Of a DNA stretch of 64,000 bases, positions 8,570 to 19,100 are shown piece after piece. Every line of letters begins with the position of its first letter. Position 1 is the first letter of the stretch. The stretch comes from Tritrichomonas musculus. Its lineage: Eukaryota; Parabasalia; Tritrichomonadida; Tritrichomonadidae. Below the pieces are notes generated by a model, which saw only the letters and a program-made list of their open reading frames with translations, did not search any database and was not told the DNA's origin. The stretch covers positions 620,001 to 684,000 of the forward strand of contig JAPFFF010000029.1 in NCBI GenBank assembly GCA_039105265.1. The letters run 5' to 3'. The translations under genes and the position numbers were made by a program.

Positions 8570-9748
8570 ATGTCATCTTTATTAGAAATAAAAAGGATTG
8601 TCAAGCAAAATAAAGATCTACTAGATATTATTTCTAATTATTTTGATTCTAATGGCATTAATGCTCAACAAAAATTATTTAATTATATTGAAATGTATGC
8701 GATTGATAGAAGAGCAAGTGATTTTCGAAAATTTATCCATATTTTCTATAGATTTGGAATGTATTATACGCGAAAGCCAGATTTTGTAACCAAAATCGAG
8801 CAGATATTTGTATATTATAAAAACACGATTAAACAATTTTTTAAAAACAAAGAATTATTTGAATTCATCCGTAATAGGCTAATGCTATTAATTATGATTC
8901 AGAACGAAATTATTGAATTAAATGAATCAATAATTAATTTAATTCTTACCCAAAAAGATAGTGTATTTCAAAAGAGTCTATATTTTTATCCAGAGATCAA
9001 GCCATTTATCAGTGAAGAGCAAAGAACGAAGATTGAAAACGATCTTTTACAAATTGATCCAGAAATTTTAACAAAATTTGATGAAAAAAGAAAAATTGGT
9101 GAAAATGACGGTTATTTGTATTCGTTAATACGTAAAGATTCCTTAAAAGAATTTGTTATTTGTATGCATAGCAATGAAATAAAGGCAACCAGCATTGTTA
9201 AACCAAGTCTTTTTGAATCAAATTCTTTTTTATATCATTATGATAATCAAACGACATTAATTGAATATGCAGCTTATTTTGGATCAACAAAAATCTTTAT
9301 TTATTTATTTAAAAAATATGCAATTCGTCCGAAATTACTTTGGGATTATGCAACTCATGGGAGAAATCCACAAATCATTCATTTTCTTGAAGATAATGAA
9401 ATTCTGAAAGATTTCACATATCAAAGTTGCATGGAAAATGCAATGAAATTTTATCACAACGACATAGCAAACTACATTCTAAATAATTTACTACAAGATA
9501 CAATAGAAGACAAATATAAATATAAAAAAAATATTGTTTGCTATGCTTTTCATTATTTAAATTTTGCTTTTTTATCTGATGATTTGAGTGAAAAATGGGT
9601 CCTACATTATGCTTGCCAATATAATTATCCAATTCTTGTTAGTCTTTTATTGGAGAATAAAGAAATAAATATCAATGAACAAGTGATTTTTAAATTTTTG
9701 ATTTCAATCAAATTTCTATTAATTGAAAATTTTAAATACAATTTTTAA
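8570..9748 (+). CDS. DUF3447/ankyrin N-terminal module of composite gene B
   Basis: Paralogous to 5517-6752 in domain order: a helical N-terminus with KIEQIF and an ELFEFI segment, ankyrin-like LIEYAAYFGSTKIFIYLF, an LLWDYATHG helix, and FYHNDIANYILNN corresponding to the His-Asn motif of DUF3447. Homology ends after the loop ENKEININE near 9679. The remaining 20 or so residues (Phe/Ile/Lys/Asn-rich) are probably translated spacer. ATG 8570 follows TTTCTGA and is the first ATG of the block. The downstream frame from 9869 continues the same ankyrin unit and the LRR array. Intracellular, with no signal or membrane segment. Confidence 0.75.
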   Translation: MSSLLEIKRIVKQNKDLLDIISNYFDSNGINAQQKLFNYIEMYAIDRRASDFRKFIHIFYRFGMYYTRKPDFVTKIEQIFVYYKNTIKQFFKNKELFEFIRNRLMLLIMIQNEIIELNESIINLILTQKDSVFQKSLYFYPEIKPFISEEQRTKIENDLLQIDPEILTKFDEKRKIGENDGYLYSLIRKDSLKEFVICMHSNEIKATSIVKPSLFESNSFLYHYDNQTTLIEYAAYFGSTKIFIYLFKKYAIRPKLLWDYATHGRNPQIIHFLEDNEILKDFTYQSCMENAMKFYHNDIANYILNNLLQDTIEDKYKYKKNIVCYAFHYLNFAFLSDDLSEKWVLHYACQYNYPILVSLLLENKEININEQVIFKFLISIKFLLIENFKYNF

Positions 9749-9871
9749 TTCAATTTTTCAATGGAATTCCATCAAAAAAAAATTTTCAAAATAAAGTTTC
9801 ACAACTTTTTTTTAAATACAATTAAAAAAATTATTTTTTATAAAATAAAGTTTTTATTTATATTTTAAAAT
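9680..9871 (+). other. AT-rich spacer B interrupting the ankyrin region (192 bp)
   Basis: Interrupts composite gene B at the position used in gene A: after ININE and before FATPLCLAAG. It holds several in-frame stops and is over 80% A+T. It contains TCAATGGAATTCCATCA, part of which resembles TTAATGGAATTTC in spacer C2. The 3' boundary shows no AG immediately before the resumed codons, so a simple GT-AG intron is not obvious. Confidence 0.55.
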
Positions 9872-12091
9872 TTTGCTACTCCATTATGTCTGGCTGCAGG
9901 AGCATGCTTTCATAAAGTTGTTTCCATTTTATTAAAAGATCCAAGAATTAAACTTGATTTAAATCCATTTACATATTCCGTATTATTAAAAGAAATTGAT
10001 ATTTCTCCAGCTGTAACAAAGATAGAACCACATGCATTTCAATTTTGCACAGTATTAGAAAAAGTAACAATTTCTTCCTCAGTAAAATCAATTGGAAATA
10101 GTTCTTTTCTAAATTGCGTTTCATTGAAACAGATATTAATTCCATCATCGGTGACAGAGATTGGAGAAAAAGCATTTGAACATTGTTCATCTTTATCACA
10201 AGTATCAATTCTTTCAGATTTACAAGAAATTAATAATTCTTGTTTTTGTGAAGCGAAGTCATTAAAACAAATAAACATTCCAGCTTCAGTTAAAAGAATT
10301 GGTCAATATGCATTTGAAGAATGTTCTTCATTAGAGCAAATATCAATTCCTTCTTCAGTGGAACGAATTGAAATTGGAGCTTTTTCTTCATGCAAGTCAT
10401 TGAAACAAGTCATAATTTCTTCTCCAATAACTGAAATTGAATCTTATGTTTTCAATGGTTGTACGTCATTGAAACAAATTTTGTTTTGTTTCCCTGAATC
10501 TATAACAAAGATTGGTTCATCCGCTTTTTGTGATTGTTGGTCATTGACTGAATTAACCGTTCTTCCAAATATAACTGAAATTGAAAAAAATGCTTTTAAA
10601 GGATGTGTATCATTAAATAAAGTAACAATTCCTTCTTCTGTTTTAAAAATTGATGATTACGGCTTTAATCAATGCAAATCATTGAAGCAAATTATAATTC
10701 CTTCTTCTGTTAAAGAAGTTGGTGCAAATTGCTTTGAAGATTGCTTAGCTTTAGAAAAAGTTGATTTTGAAGTCAATTCTTCTTTAACTCAAATTAATCA
10801 ATTCACTTTTAGGAGATGTTCATCACTCAAAGAAATAAACATTCCTCCATCTGTAAAGCAGATTGAATTTTACGCATTCGATAGCTGCTCGTCATTGAAG
10901 CATTTAGAGATTCCTCCATCAGTCAATGTTATTTGTGAATATGCATTTAATAGCTGTTTATCATTGGAATCAATTCAATTCCTTTCAAAAGCAACATTAT
11001 TAGAATCTCTACATATTTGTGATTATGCATTCAGAAATGACAAAAAATTGTCACAAATAACAATGGATCCTTCTTGTGTTGAATGCGAATTATATTCATT
11101 TCAACATTGCAATTCATTAAACTTATTGAAGATCGATTCTCACGATGAAAGATTGATCTTTAATTATGAAATAACTAGAGCAATTTACGACAAAATTAAA
11201 AGAATTGTAATTTCGCCAAATGTTGAAACAATCACAAAAGGAGCACTTCGTGATTTTAATTGTTTAACTGAATTAGTAATTCCAAATTCAGTTAATTGTA
11301 TTGAATCGAATTCATTTGATTCATGTTTGTCATTGAAAAAAGTTAGAATTCCTCCGGTTTCAAAGTTTGAAAGTTATGCATTTAATAGATGTAAATCACT
11401 TGAAGAAGTTGCATTTGATTATACTGATTCATTGAATGAAATCGGATCTCATGCGTTCTTTAAATGCAAGTCATTGAAGAAGGTTTTGTTGCCTCCTTGC
11501 ATCACTAAAATTTGTTCGCATTGTTTCTTTGCATGTCGTTCATTAACGTCAATATATTTTGACGTTATATTAAGAATGGACGAAAGGAATTGTTTGGAAG
11601 ATCCTTTTGGCGTTTTTGTTCAAAGTTCAGAGCCAAAATTGGTTGAAATTGAAGACTTTGCATTCGCTGGTTGCAGATCATTGCCAATAATCAAAATTCC
11701 TTCATCTGTTGAGGTTATTGGAAAGAATGTTTTCAATGATTGTTCATCACTTGATGCTGTTGTTGTTCCTCCCAATGTGAAAGTGATTGACCAAGGAACT
11801 TTCAAAGATTGTAAATCACTCTCAAAAATTCAGATTCCGTCTTCATTAATTGAAATAAAGGAAAATGCATTTGAAAATTGTTCTTCTTTGCAGTCAAAAG
11901 TGGAAATTCCTCCTAATGTATCTTTTGTTGGTGATGGGGCATTCTTGGGATGCACTTCACTCAATGAAATTTCAATTCCGTCATCCCTTCAAAATATCGG
12001 AATAGATGCATTCCCTCCTCAATCAAATATAACAAAATATACAGCTTGGTTAAGAATTGTTCAAGATGCGTTAGAAATCAATTATCAATAA
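9869..12091 (+). CDS. Ankyrin-BspA-like LRR module of composite gene B (about 26 repeats)
   Basis: The frame is open from 9869 after a TAA. It starts inside an ankyrin unit (FATPLCLAAGACFHKVVSIL) and passes directly into about 26 BspA/LRR_5 repeats that are more divergent than those of gene A. Several units have lost the Cys or carry insertions, for example around 11000-11250. No ATG opens the block; apparent starts inside it are TTG codons. The C-terminus is short and soluble, with no transmembrane helix. Function unknown; the repeats form a solenoid suited to protein binding. The stop overlaps a TAAA, matching the UAAA polyadenylation signal described in Trichomonas. Confidence 0.8.
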   Translation, partial: NFATPLCLAAGACFHKVVSILLKDPRIKLDLNPFTYSVLLKEIDISPAVTKIEPHAFQFCTVLEKVTISSSVKSIGNSSFLNCVSLKQILIPSSVTEIGEKAFEHCSSLSQVSILSDLQEINNSCFCEAKSLKQINIPASVKRIGQYAFEECSSLEQISIPSSVERIEIGAFSSCKSLKQVIISSPITEIESYVFNGCTSLKQILFCFPESITKIGSSAFCDCWSLTELTVLPNITEIEKNAFKGCVSLNKVTIPSSVLKIDDYGFNQCKSLKQIIIPSSVKEVGANCFEDCLALEKVDFEVNSSLTQINQFTFRRCSSLKEINIPPSVKQIEFYAFDSCSSLKHLEIPPSVNVICEYAFNSCLSLESIQFLSKATLLESLHICDYAFRNDKKLSQITMDPSCVECELYSFQHCNSLNLLKIDSHDERLIFNYEITRAIYDKIKRIVISPNVETITKGALRDFNCLTELVIPNSVNCIESNSFDSCLSLKKVRIPPVSKFESYAFNRCKSLEEVAFDYTDSLNEIGSHAFFKCKSLKKVLLPPCITKICSHCFFACRSLTSIYFDVILRMDERNCLEDPFGVFVQSSEPKLVEIEDFAFAGCRSLPIIKIPSSVEVIGKNVFNDCSSLDAVVVPPNVKVIDQGTFKDCKSLSKIQIPSSLIEIKENAFENCSSLQSKVEIPPNVSFVGDGAFLGCTSLNEISIPSSLQNIGIDAFPPQSNITKYTAWLRIVQDALEINYQ

Positions 12092-12548
12092 ATTATATTT
12101 TCCATCTTTTTTAAAGTATAAGAAAAAATATGTCCTCCCAAAAAAAAATGTAAATCATTCAATATTGAATTAACTCATAGAATAAATAATTCAATAGAGC
12201 ATTTTTCGGAAAAAGTTTTGGTGAAAAATAAAAAAAATATGGCCTCAACGATTAAATCTTATTTCATTCAAAATTTCACTGATTTTTTAATTCTATGATT
12301 TCTATCTGTAAAAAAATAAAATCGATAAGATTTCATGAAAATATTTTTATTCAATCATTTGAAATATACATCTATATAAATTTCATATTTTAATTCATTT
12401 TTAAAAACGATATTTATGTATATTTTATTTGTGAAATCTCATTGAATTTAATCTTTTGAATTTGAAAGGAGAACCTTAACTGGAAAAAAAATTGAATGGT
12501 TTTTAACAATTTTAATTTGTGGCAAAATTTTTATAAATTGCAAAAAAT
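12092..12548. other. Intergenic region, no gene seen
   Basis: AT-rich DNA with poly(A) tracts. No ORF, repeat or clear initiator recognised. Confidence 0.4.
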
Positions 12549-13226
12549 ATGTATAGATCGTGTCAAGCAGCCGATATCTTGTTAGCTATTTCAGTAATTG
12601 GCTTTCCAATATGTTTATTTGCAGAATTAATTATACTAGGAAAATGGCATTCACGAATTAGTCCGTATTTTAAAAATGGTGAAGACCTCGGCTTAGATGT
12701 TTACAAGACGGTTTCATACAATTTTTATATGACACTTGCTCTTTTTATTATAATATCTTTATTTTTCGTCGTATTTTTAGTATTTTCAGGGTGCAATATT
12801 TTAGTCGCTATGGCTGGATTAGGAATTGGTATGTTTGCTGGGTTTGGCGTTTTTTTTGTAATAAATTTATTTTTTGACGAATATTTAATTGTAGATTTGA
12901 TTAGAGTAAGTTCAGCAGCTTTGAAAAACGATGGAGGACAGGGCAAATGTCATAAATATTTAATAGATGGAATACATGGAGCTGATAAGTTTTATGGAAA
13001 TGGCACTAAATATCGAAAATGGCGATCAAACTTCATTAATGAAGCTTTTGACAATCAAAATAAGCCTACAAAATATGTTTGTCAAAGTGTTGCTGTACCT
13101 GCAATAATATTTGCAGTTATAATGCTTATTTGTATTCTTTGTTTCCTTATTCACTACTTTTTTGGTTGCAACAGTTCATTTGGATGCCTTAATGATTTAG
13201 GTGATTTGGCAGTAAGGCTCCTTTAA
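12549..13226 (+). CDS. Four-transmembrane protein, tetraspanin-like topology
   Basis: 225 residues with four hydrophobic segments at about 7-30, 57-81, 84-108 and 180-208. The spacing is two short loops and one large hydrophilic loop (about 110-178) between TM3 and TM4, as in tetraspanins. The large loop has Cys residues but lacks the CCG motif that defines classical tetraspanins, so the assignment is by topology only. Trichomonads have expanded tetraspanin families that act at the cell surface and on vesicles. The start is the first ATG of the frame. It could also be an unrelated lineage-specific membrane protein. Its stop (TAAAAA) overlaps a UAAA signal. Confidence 0.6.
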   Translation: MYRSCQAADILLAISVIGFPICLFAELIILGKWHSRISPYFKNGEDLGLDVYKTVSYNFYMTLALFIIISLFFVVFLVFSGCNILVAMAGLGIGMFAGFGVFFVINLFFDEYLIVDLIRVSSAALKNDGGQGKCHKYLIDGIHGADKFYGNGTKYRKWRSNFINEAFDNQNKPTKYVCQSVAVPAIIFAVIMLICILCFLIHYFFGCNSSFGCLNDLGDLAVRLL

Positions 13227-13454
13227 AAATTTTTAGTGAACGCTTATTCTCTTTATTTTTAATTAAAAAAAAAATAGTTGCGTTTTATATTAATTTTATT
13301 AATTTTTTGGAAATAATCATCATTTTATTATCTTCATAAATTACATTTAGGATGAATTTGTATTCTGAGGGTCTGAAAAAAAATAACGAATATCAAAACT
13401 GTAACGTATAAAATTTTTCTTTTAATTATTCTAAACGGAAATTTTTTAAATTCA

Positions 13455-16121
13455 ATGAGACGCAACAAAGAAGCGCAAGACCAGCTTATTCTAAATTTTC
13501 AAAAATCTGGTTCAGCAAATAATATTGAAGCTCATTATCTCGACTTAGTTGTTGCGTCAATTAATCAAAAATATAATAATTCGCCTTCTTCAACAAAACT
13601 TGGATCTTTATTAATTTCTCCCATTGAGAACACAACTAAAGCAGACGAAATCAGCAAAGAGATTGTTATAAATTATTTAAAGCAGCATAATCTCAATTAT
13701 ACTCTTTCGACATTATTTAACGAATCAAATAACTCAATCAAAATTGAGCATAATAAGCAATGGATAAACAAGGCTCTTCAATTTTCTAAAAAAGATTCTG
13801 CTGTTAAACAACTGATAAATAATCATGAGAAAAATCCTATCTCCAGTTCAAACAATGATTTACATAAACAAGTAGAATCTGCCATTATTAAAAAAACTGG
13901 AAATAAATTTATCACTAAAGCAGGCAGTGATAATGATTTGCGTTCAGCTAATTCTTCTTCTGCCTTAAACAGTGTGTCAAAAGGACTTACTAGACAAGAA
14001 TGGGATAAAAGACAATTAGCATTTATGAATGAGCCATCATCAGTTAATTTATCAGATTTTATACCAAATGGTGAATCAACAACAATTTGGGAAGATGGTG
14101 TTCAAAATGCAGTTAATCAATTGGTTACTACAAATAATTTTGATCCAAATAATGATAGTCAAAGTGGAAGTAAAGTCGTTACAAAGAATATTTCTGGCCT
14201 TAAAAAATCTTCAAATGCTAATTCAATGTTAAGTGAAACATCATCGAGTTTATCTTCAGGTCTTCCCCCTCGTGGTGAACCCTCAGATAACTGGAATGAT
14301 GGTGTTCAAAATGCTGTTAATCGATTAAAGGAACCTGTTAATTTTTTAAGCGAAAACAGAGATAAAATTACGAACTCATTAAATAGTGAATCTGAAGATA
14401 GATATTCAACTAAAAGTCCAAAAAATAATGAAAATAGTAAAAGTAATGCAAACATTTCAGATTTATCAAGTTTATCAGAAGAAGATTCATTAAGTAGCAA
14501 ATTTTCAGAAGCACAGAAACAAAAAGAAAAGAAAGAAAAGGTTTTGCGCTTTTTCAGAGATGAAAGTGATGATATCAAAATCAATGATTCATTCTCATCT
14601 CCACCAACCTTTGATCAAAAAAATCATTCTTCTAATAAAGGATTAAAATCGCCAGTGGAATCAGATGAAAATTCTAATCTGAGTTTGAAAAGTAATTCAT
14701 CTAAAAAAGAGAAAAGAAGAAAGAAGAGTGATATGATTTCAGACTCGGATAAACTTGTTTCAACATCTAGTCAGCAGGATTTATCTCAAATTTCGATTCC
14801 AAGTGCATCAGTTGGTCACATGAAGAAGGCAGTTCGAAAGAAAATATCCAAAATTAAAAGATCAAATGACAACGTTTTTGGTGACCTTTCACAAGCTTCA
14901 TCAGTATACAATGATAATTCACCCCAAGCTTTTTCATCTGATCATTCAAATAAGAGTTCGTCATCACATAGAAGGCAGTCAAAAATTAAACGAGAAACCG
15001 AAAATATATTTGGTGATGTTGATGTGTCTTATTCTTCAAGCCAGCAAAATTTATCTCAAATATCTTTAGCTAACGAATCAGTAGGACATATTAAAAAAGA
15101 ATCGCGTAGAAAAGTCAAAAATATAGAAATATCAGATGATTTGCATTCTAATAATGAGAATCGTACGATATCATCTAGTCAAGAATATTTATCACAAATA
15201 TCATTAGCCAACCAATCAGCTGGCCATATCAAAAAAGAAACACGTAAAAAAGTTAAAAGTATTGAGTTGTCCGATAATTTTTCTTCTAATGGTAATAACG
15301 AGCGTCGTTCGATATCATCAAGTCAAGAGAATTTATCGCAAATTCCAATTAATAATGCATCAACTGATCATATGAAAAAGGTTTCACGTAGAAAGGTTCG
15401 TGATTTGAATGTTTACGATGATTCTTATTCATCATCGGCTCCTAATGATGAAGTTTATTCTGGAAACAAGAAAAAAGATGAAGGAATATTGCTTAGTACC
15501 TCATCTTCACATGGAAAACATATTTCTCTTCCAACAAACGATTCAGAAGTCGATAAAATTAGTTCAAGCGAAGCACGAAGATTAGAAAAATTAATTGATG
15601 AAAGTACTCAACCATCGTCACGCAAACAAACTCCATCTCCATTTTCAACTGCTTCTTTGAAAGATTCATCGCCATATATCAAAGATGAGCCAAAAATAGA
15701 ATCAGACTCAGCAAACGCAAGATCACCTCCTCCAATTAATGTACCAAATACTCCAAACGAAAAATCACCTCCTCCAATTGATGTATTAGTTTCACCAAAT
15801 GGCAAATCACCTTCTCCGATTAATAGTTTTTCTCCTCCAGTCAGCGATCATACTCTATCAGCTGAAAATTCACTTCCTTTAGCCAAAGAAGCGTCAGCTC
15901 CAATTCTTAATGAAATGCCATCAGATAAAGTTTCATCTCCTCAAGCATCGTCCTCATCGCCAATATCTAATTCGCTCTCTCAAGAATTATCCGAAGATTC
16001 TGATCGGCCGATTTCTAAAACAAATTTCCCTCCAAATCTTGATGAGGCACAATATAATTCTAAGCGCGATTTACTTCAAGAAAAAGCGATCTACATTACT
16101 AATGATGAGCAAGAAGAAGAG

Positions 16122-16156
<35 letters not shown>

Positions 16157-19100
16157 AGACAAAACTGAGTCAACAATCAAAAGCGGCTTAATACAAAAAT
16201 CTCAAAATACATCTTCAGCTACTGGAGTTCTTCCAAAGCAATTTGTTGTTGAAGATGAAAGCGAATTTTCTTCAACTAATGATCAGATCATTCATTCCAG
16301 CGAACTCATGAACAAGTCACAATCAGCAGGAGGCGATGTAGTTGATCTACAAGTTTCCCTTTCTGTAACAGATGACAGTAATTCCATTGATTCGCACAGC
16401 ACAAACACAAATGATTCTCAATATGAAATCAAAAATGTAATTCGATTCTCAACCGGATCAAGCGAAGAATACAAAGAGAAAAATGAGTCACAAATGACGA
16501 TAGAAAATACAATTGATGAAGTTCAACAAAGAGGGCAAGCATTCACAAACCTGAAAGATGACAAATCAACCAATTCCGACGACTACTTTGCAATTATTGC
16601 TTCAACGCCAACTCATTCGGAGTCCGTTTCAAGCCACAGTCTCGACGGAAACTCGTTCAGACAAGAAATTGCAGTCACCAACATGACAGAGATTCCTTAC
16701 CATTCAAGCCTGTCAACCAAGTATTACGAAGAAGAAGAGGAAGAAGAGGAAGAAGAAGAAGAAGAAGAGGAAGAAGAAAAAATTGTTAAAAAACCACAGC
16801 CAACCGTTACTCACAAAAAGCGAATTAAAAAAAGAGTTGTCAGAATTCAGCCAAAAGACAATCAAGAGAAACAGCAAGCGAACGTTAATCCCAAATTCAA
16901 GGACTCAGAAACGCAGGCCGATAGGATTCCCGTTATTAAGTCCGTTGTTCTCAAATCTGAGAGCGAAAGTTACGAAAATGAATCGGAGCATTCAAATTTG
17001 AATAGAAGACGTTACGACGAAGTTGATTTTGAAGAGGAAGAAGAAGAGATCGAAGAAAGAGTTCGTAATTATCCGGTTGATGAAGAAGATTCGGCCTTCA
17101 CTCAAGACTTAGAAAAAGTTGACATTTCTGCATGGATTCAGAAGAAGCCTCTTCAAAAACCGCAAAATTATGACGATGATTCTGACACTTTTATTGGCTC
17201 GACAATTGACGAAGAAGTTACAAAGAAATCGCCATATAAACAGAAATCAAACAAAGCTAGTCAAAAGAAAGCTAATCTGCCATCTAAGTTGTATTCATCG
17301 TCAATTTATTCGCCAATGTCAAACAGAGGCGATCAAGCCAGCAGCAAGCATGAAGCAAGCAAACTAAGTCCAATCAAAAACAGGCCGCATAAAGAAATAA
17401 ACACAATTGATAACTCATCAGATGAAGAGCCATCGCGTGATTTCCGTGCAAACAGGGATATAAACACAATTGATAACTCGTTTGATGAGGGAATCGATGA
17501 AGAATCGCCTGTAAATGAAGTTTCTCCGCCTGAAGAAGAAAGTTTGTTTGAGCAAGAATTCTCAAAAATTGAGAGGAGAAGTAAAAATTCGAAAATTTCT
17601 AAAAATAAAAACGTCAAACTCGAATTTGAAGCAGTTAATGAACATTCCAAAAATGAAAATGTTCAATCAAAGCCAGCCAACGAATCATCAAGAAAAGATA
17701 AAGTTGAATTCGAGCCATCAAATCTTGATAAAGAAAACCAACGAGTTGAATTTGAAAATGTTCAATCAAAGCCAATCAATGAATCATCAAGAAAAGATAA
17801 AGTTGAATTCGAGCCATCAAATCTTGATAATGAAAGCCAACGAGTTGAATTTGAAAATGTTCAATCAAAGCCAGCCAACGAATCATCAGGCCTTCGGTCG
17901 AGAAGACGAGATGGATTTGAATTTGAGCAAGTTAATCAAGAAAATGCAAATAATAATAATAAACTTGAGTTTGAGCAAGTTAATGAATCATCAAGACTTG
18001 AGTCAGAGAACTCGTCAAGAAGGAAGAACAAATCTAAATCAAAGAAGAAGTCTGCTAAAACGTTTGATAGAGTCGAAGGAGAATCAAGCATGCTCACTTC
18101 AAACAACAATCAACAATCGTTACTCGAGAAAAGTGAACTTCAGCAGCCGCTTACTCTTCACGAACAAGAAGAAGAAGAAGAAGAACAAAACAGTGAGTCC
18201 GATTCTTATTCCGATTCTGATTTAGATTTCAAGAACGAAGTAGAAAAGTTTCTAGAAGGAAGCAAAATTGTCGCCAAGCTCGACGTTCCTTCGACTATTG
18301 AAGAAACCACTTATTATTCTAACAAAAAGTTCTCTCATTTCAACTTGTCCGATCCATTCAACAGAAAATTCAGTCAGCAGAGAAGAAGTTTGGCTGTTCC
18401 TCGTTCACCGGAAACTTTGGATTCGTCGCCAATCAAAGAGGATGAAATAGACAGTTGTCGTGAAGAAGAATCCGAAGAAGAAGAAGTTGGAAGTCAATCA
18501 ACACTTGAATTTTCTGACATTTATGAAGAAAAGTTAAGAAAAGATAAGAAATTGTATGACGAAAATTTGACAGCTCCTGTCAAACAAAAAGTGAAACGTA
18601 ATCTTCATACCGATTCAATTTCGCAACTAACCGTTGGCGAATCAAGTTCTGAAGCAGGACTTAAGAAAATGAATCAGCAACAAAAAATCCAGAATTCTCC
18701 TTTGAATCAAGAAAATCACGAATCGCAGGAATGCGATGAAAGATCGCGTCATTCAGAAAGGCAAAGAGCGATGATTTCCAATGTTAATTCAATTTCTGAC
18801 ATCATTTCAGTATACTCTAAGCAGAAGCAAGCTCAGAAAAGCAAAGTTGAAAATGAACAAGAAAAGCCAGAAGAAAAATCAGTTGTATTTCACACATTAC
18901 GAAAAATCAGCCTTGATGAAGACGATGAAAGTAACTCCGATTTCACGCCAGGCTATGAAATTTACAACAAAATTCAGGCGAAGGCAGGAAAAAGAGGTTC
19001 TTCTGATTCAGCAATCATTGATGAAAATAGTTACAACTCGTCTTCTTCGCCTGATGCAAACATAAATAATAAAAACGAAGAAGAAAAATCAATATTTTCA

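Noticed and set aside
6666-9871. Spacers A and B as classical trichomonad introns
   Set aside because: I could not find the GYAYGY donor and ACTAACACACAG-type acceptor at the borders, so I left them as spacers of unknown nature.
12549-13226. Classical tetraspanin
   Set aside because: The topology fits but the CCG motif in the large loop is absent, so only a topology-level call was made.
16783-18450. Several 60-236 codon ORFs in other frames of the giant gene
   Set aside because: Shadow frames of a long Lys/Glu/Ser-rich coding region.
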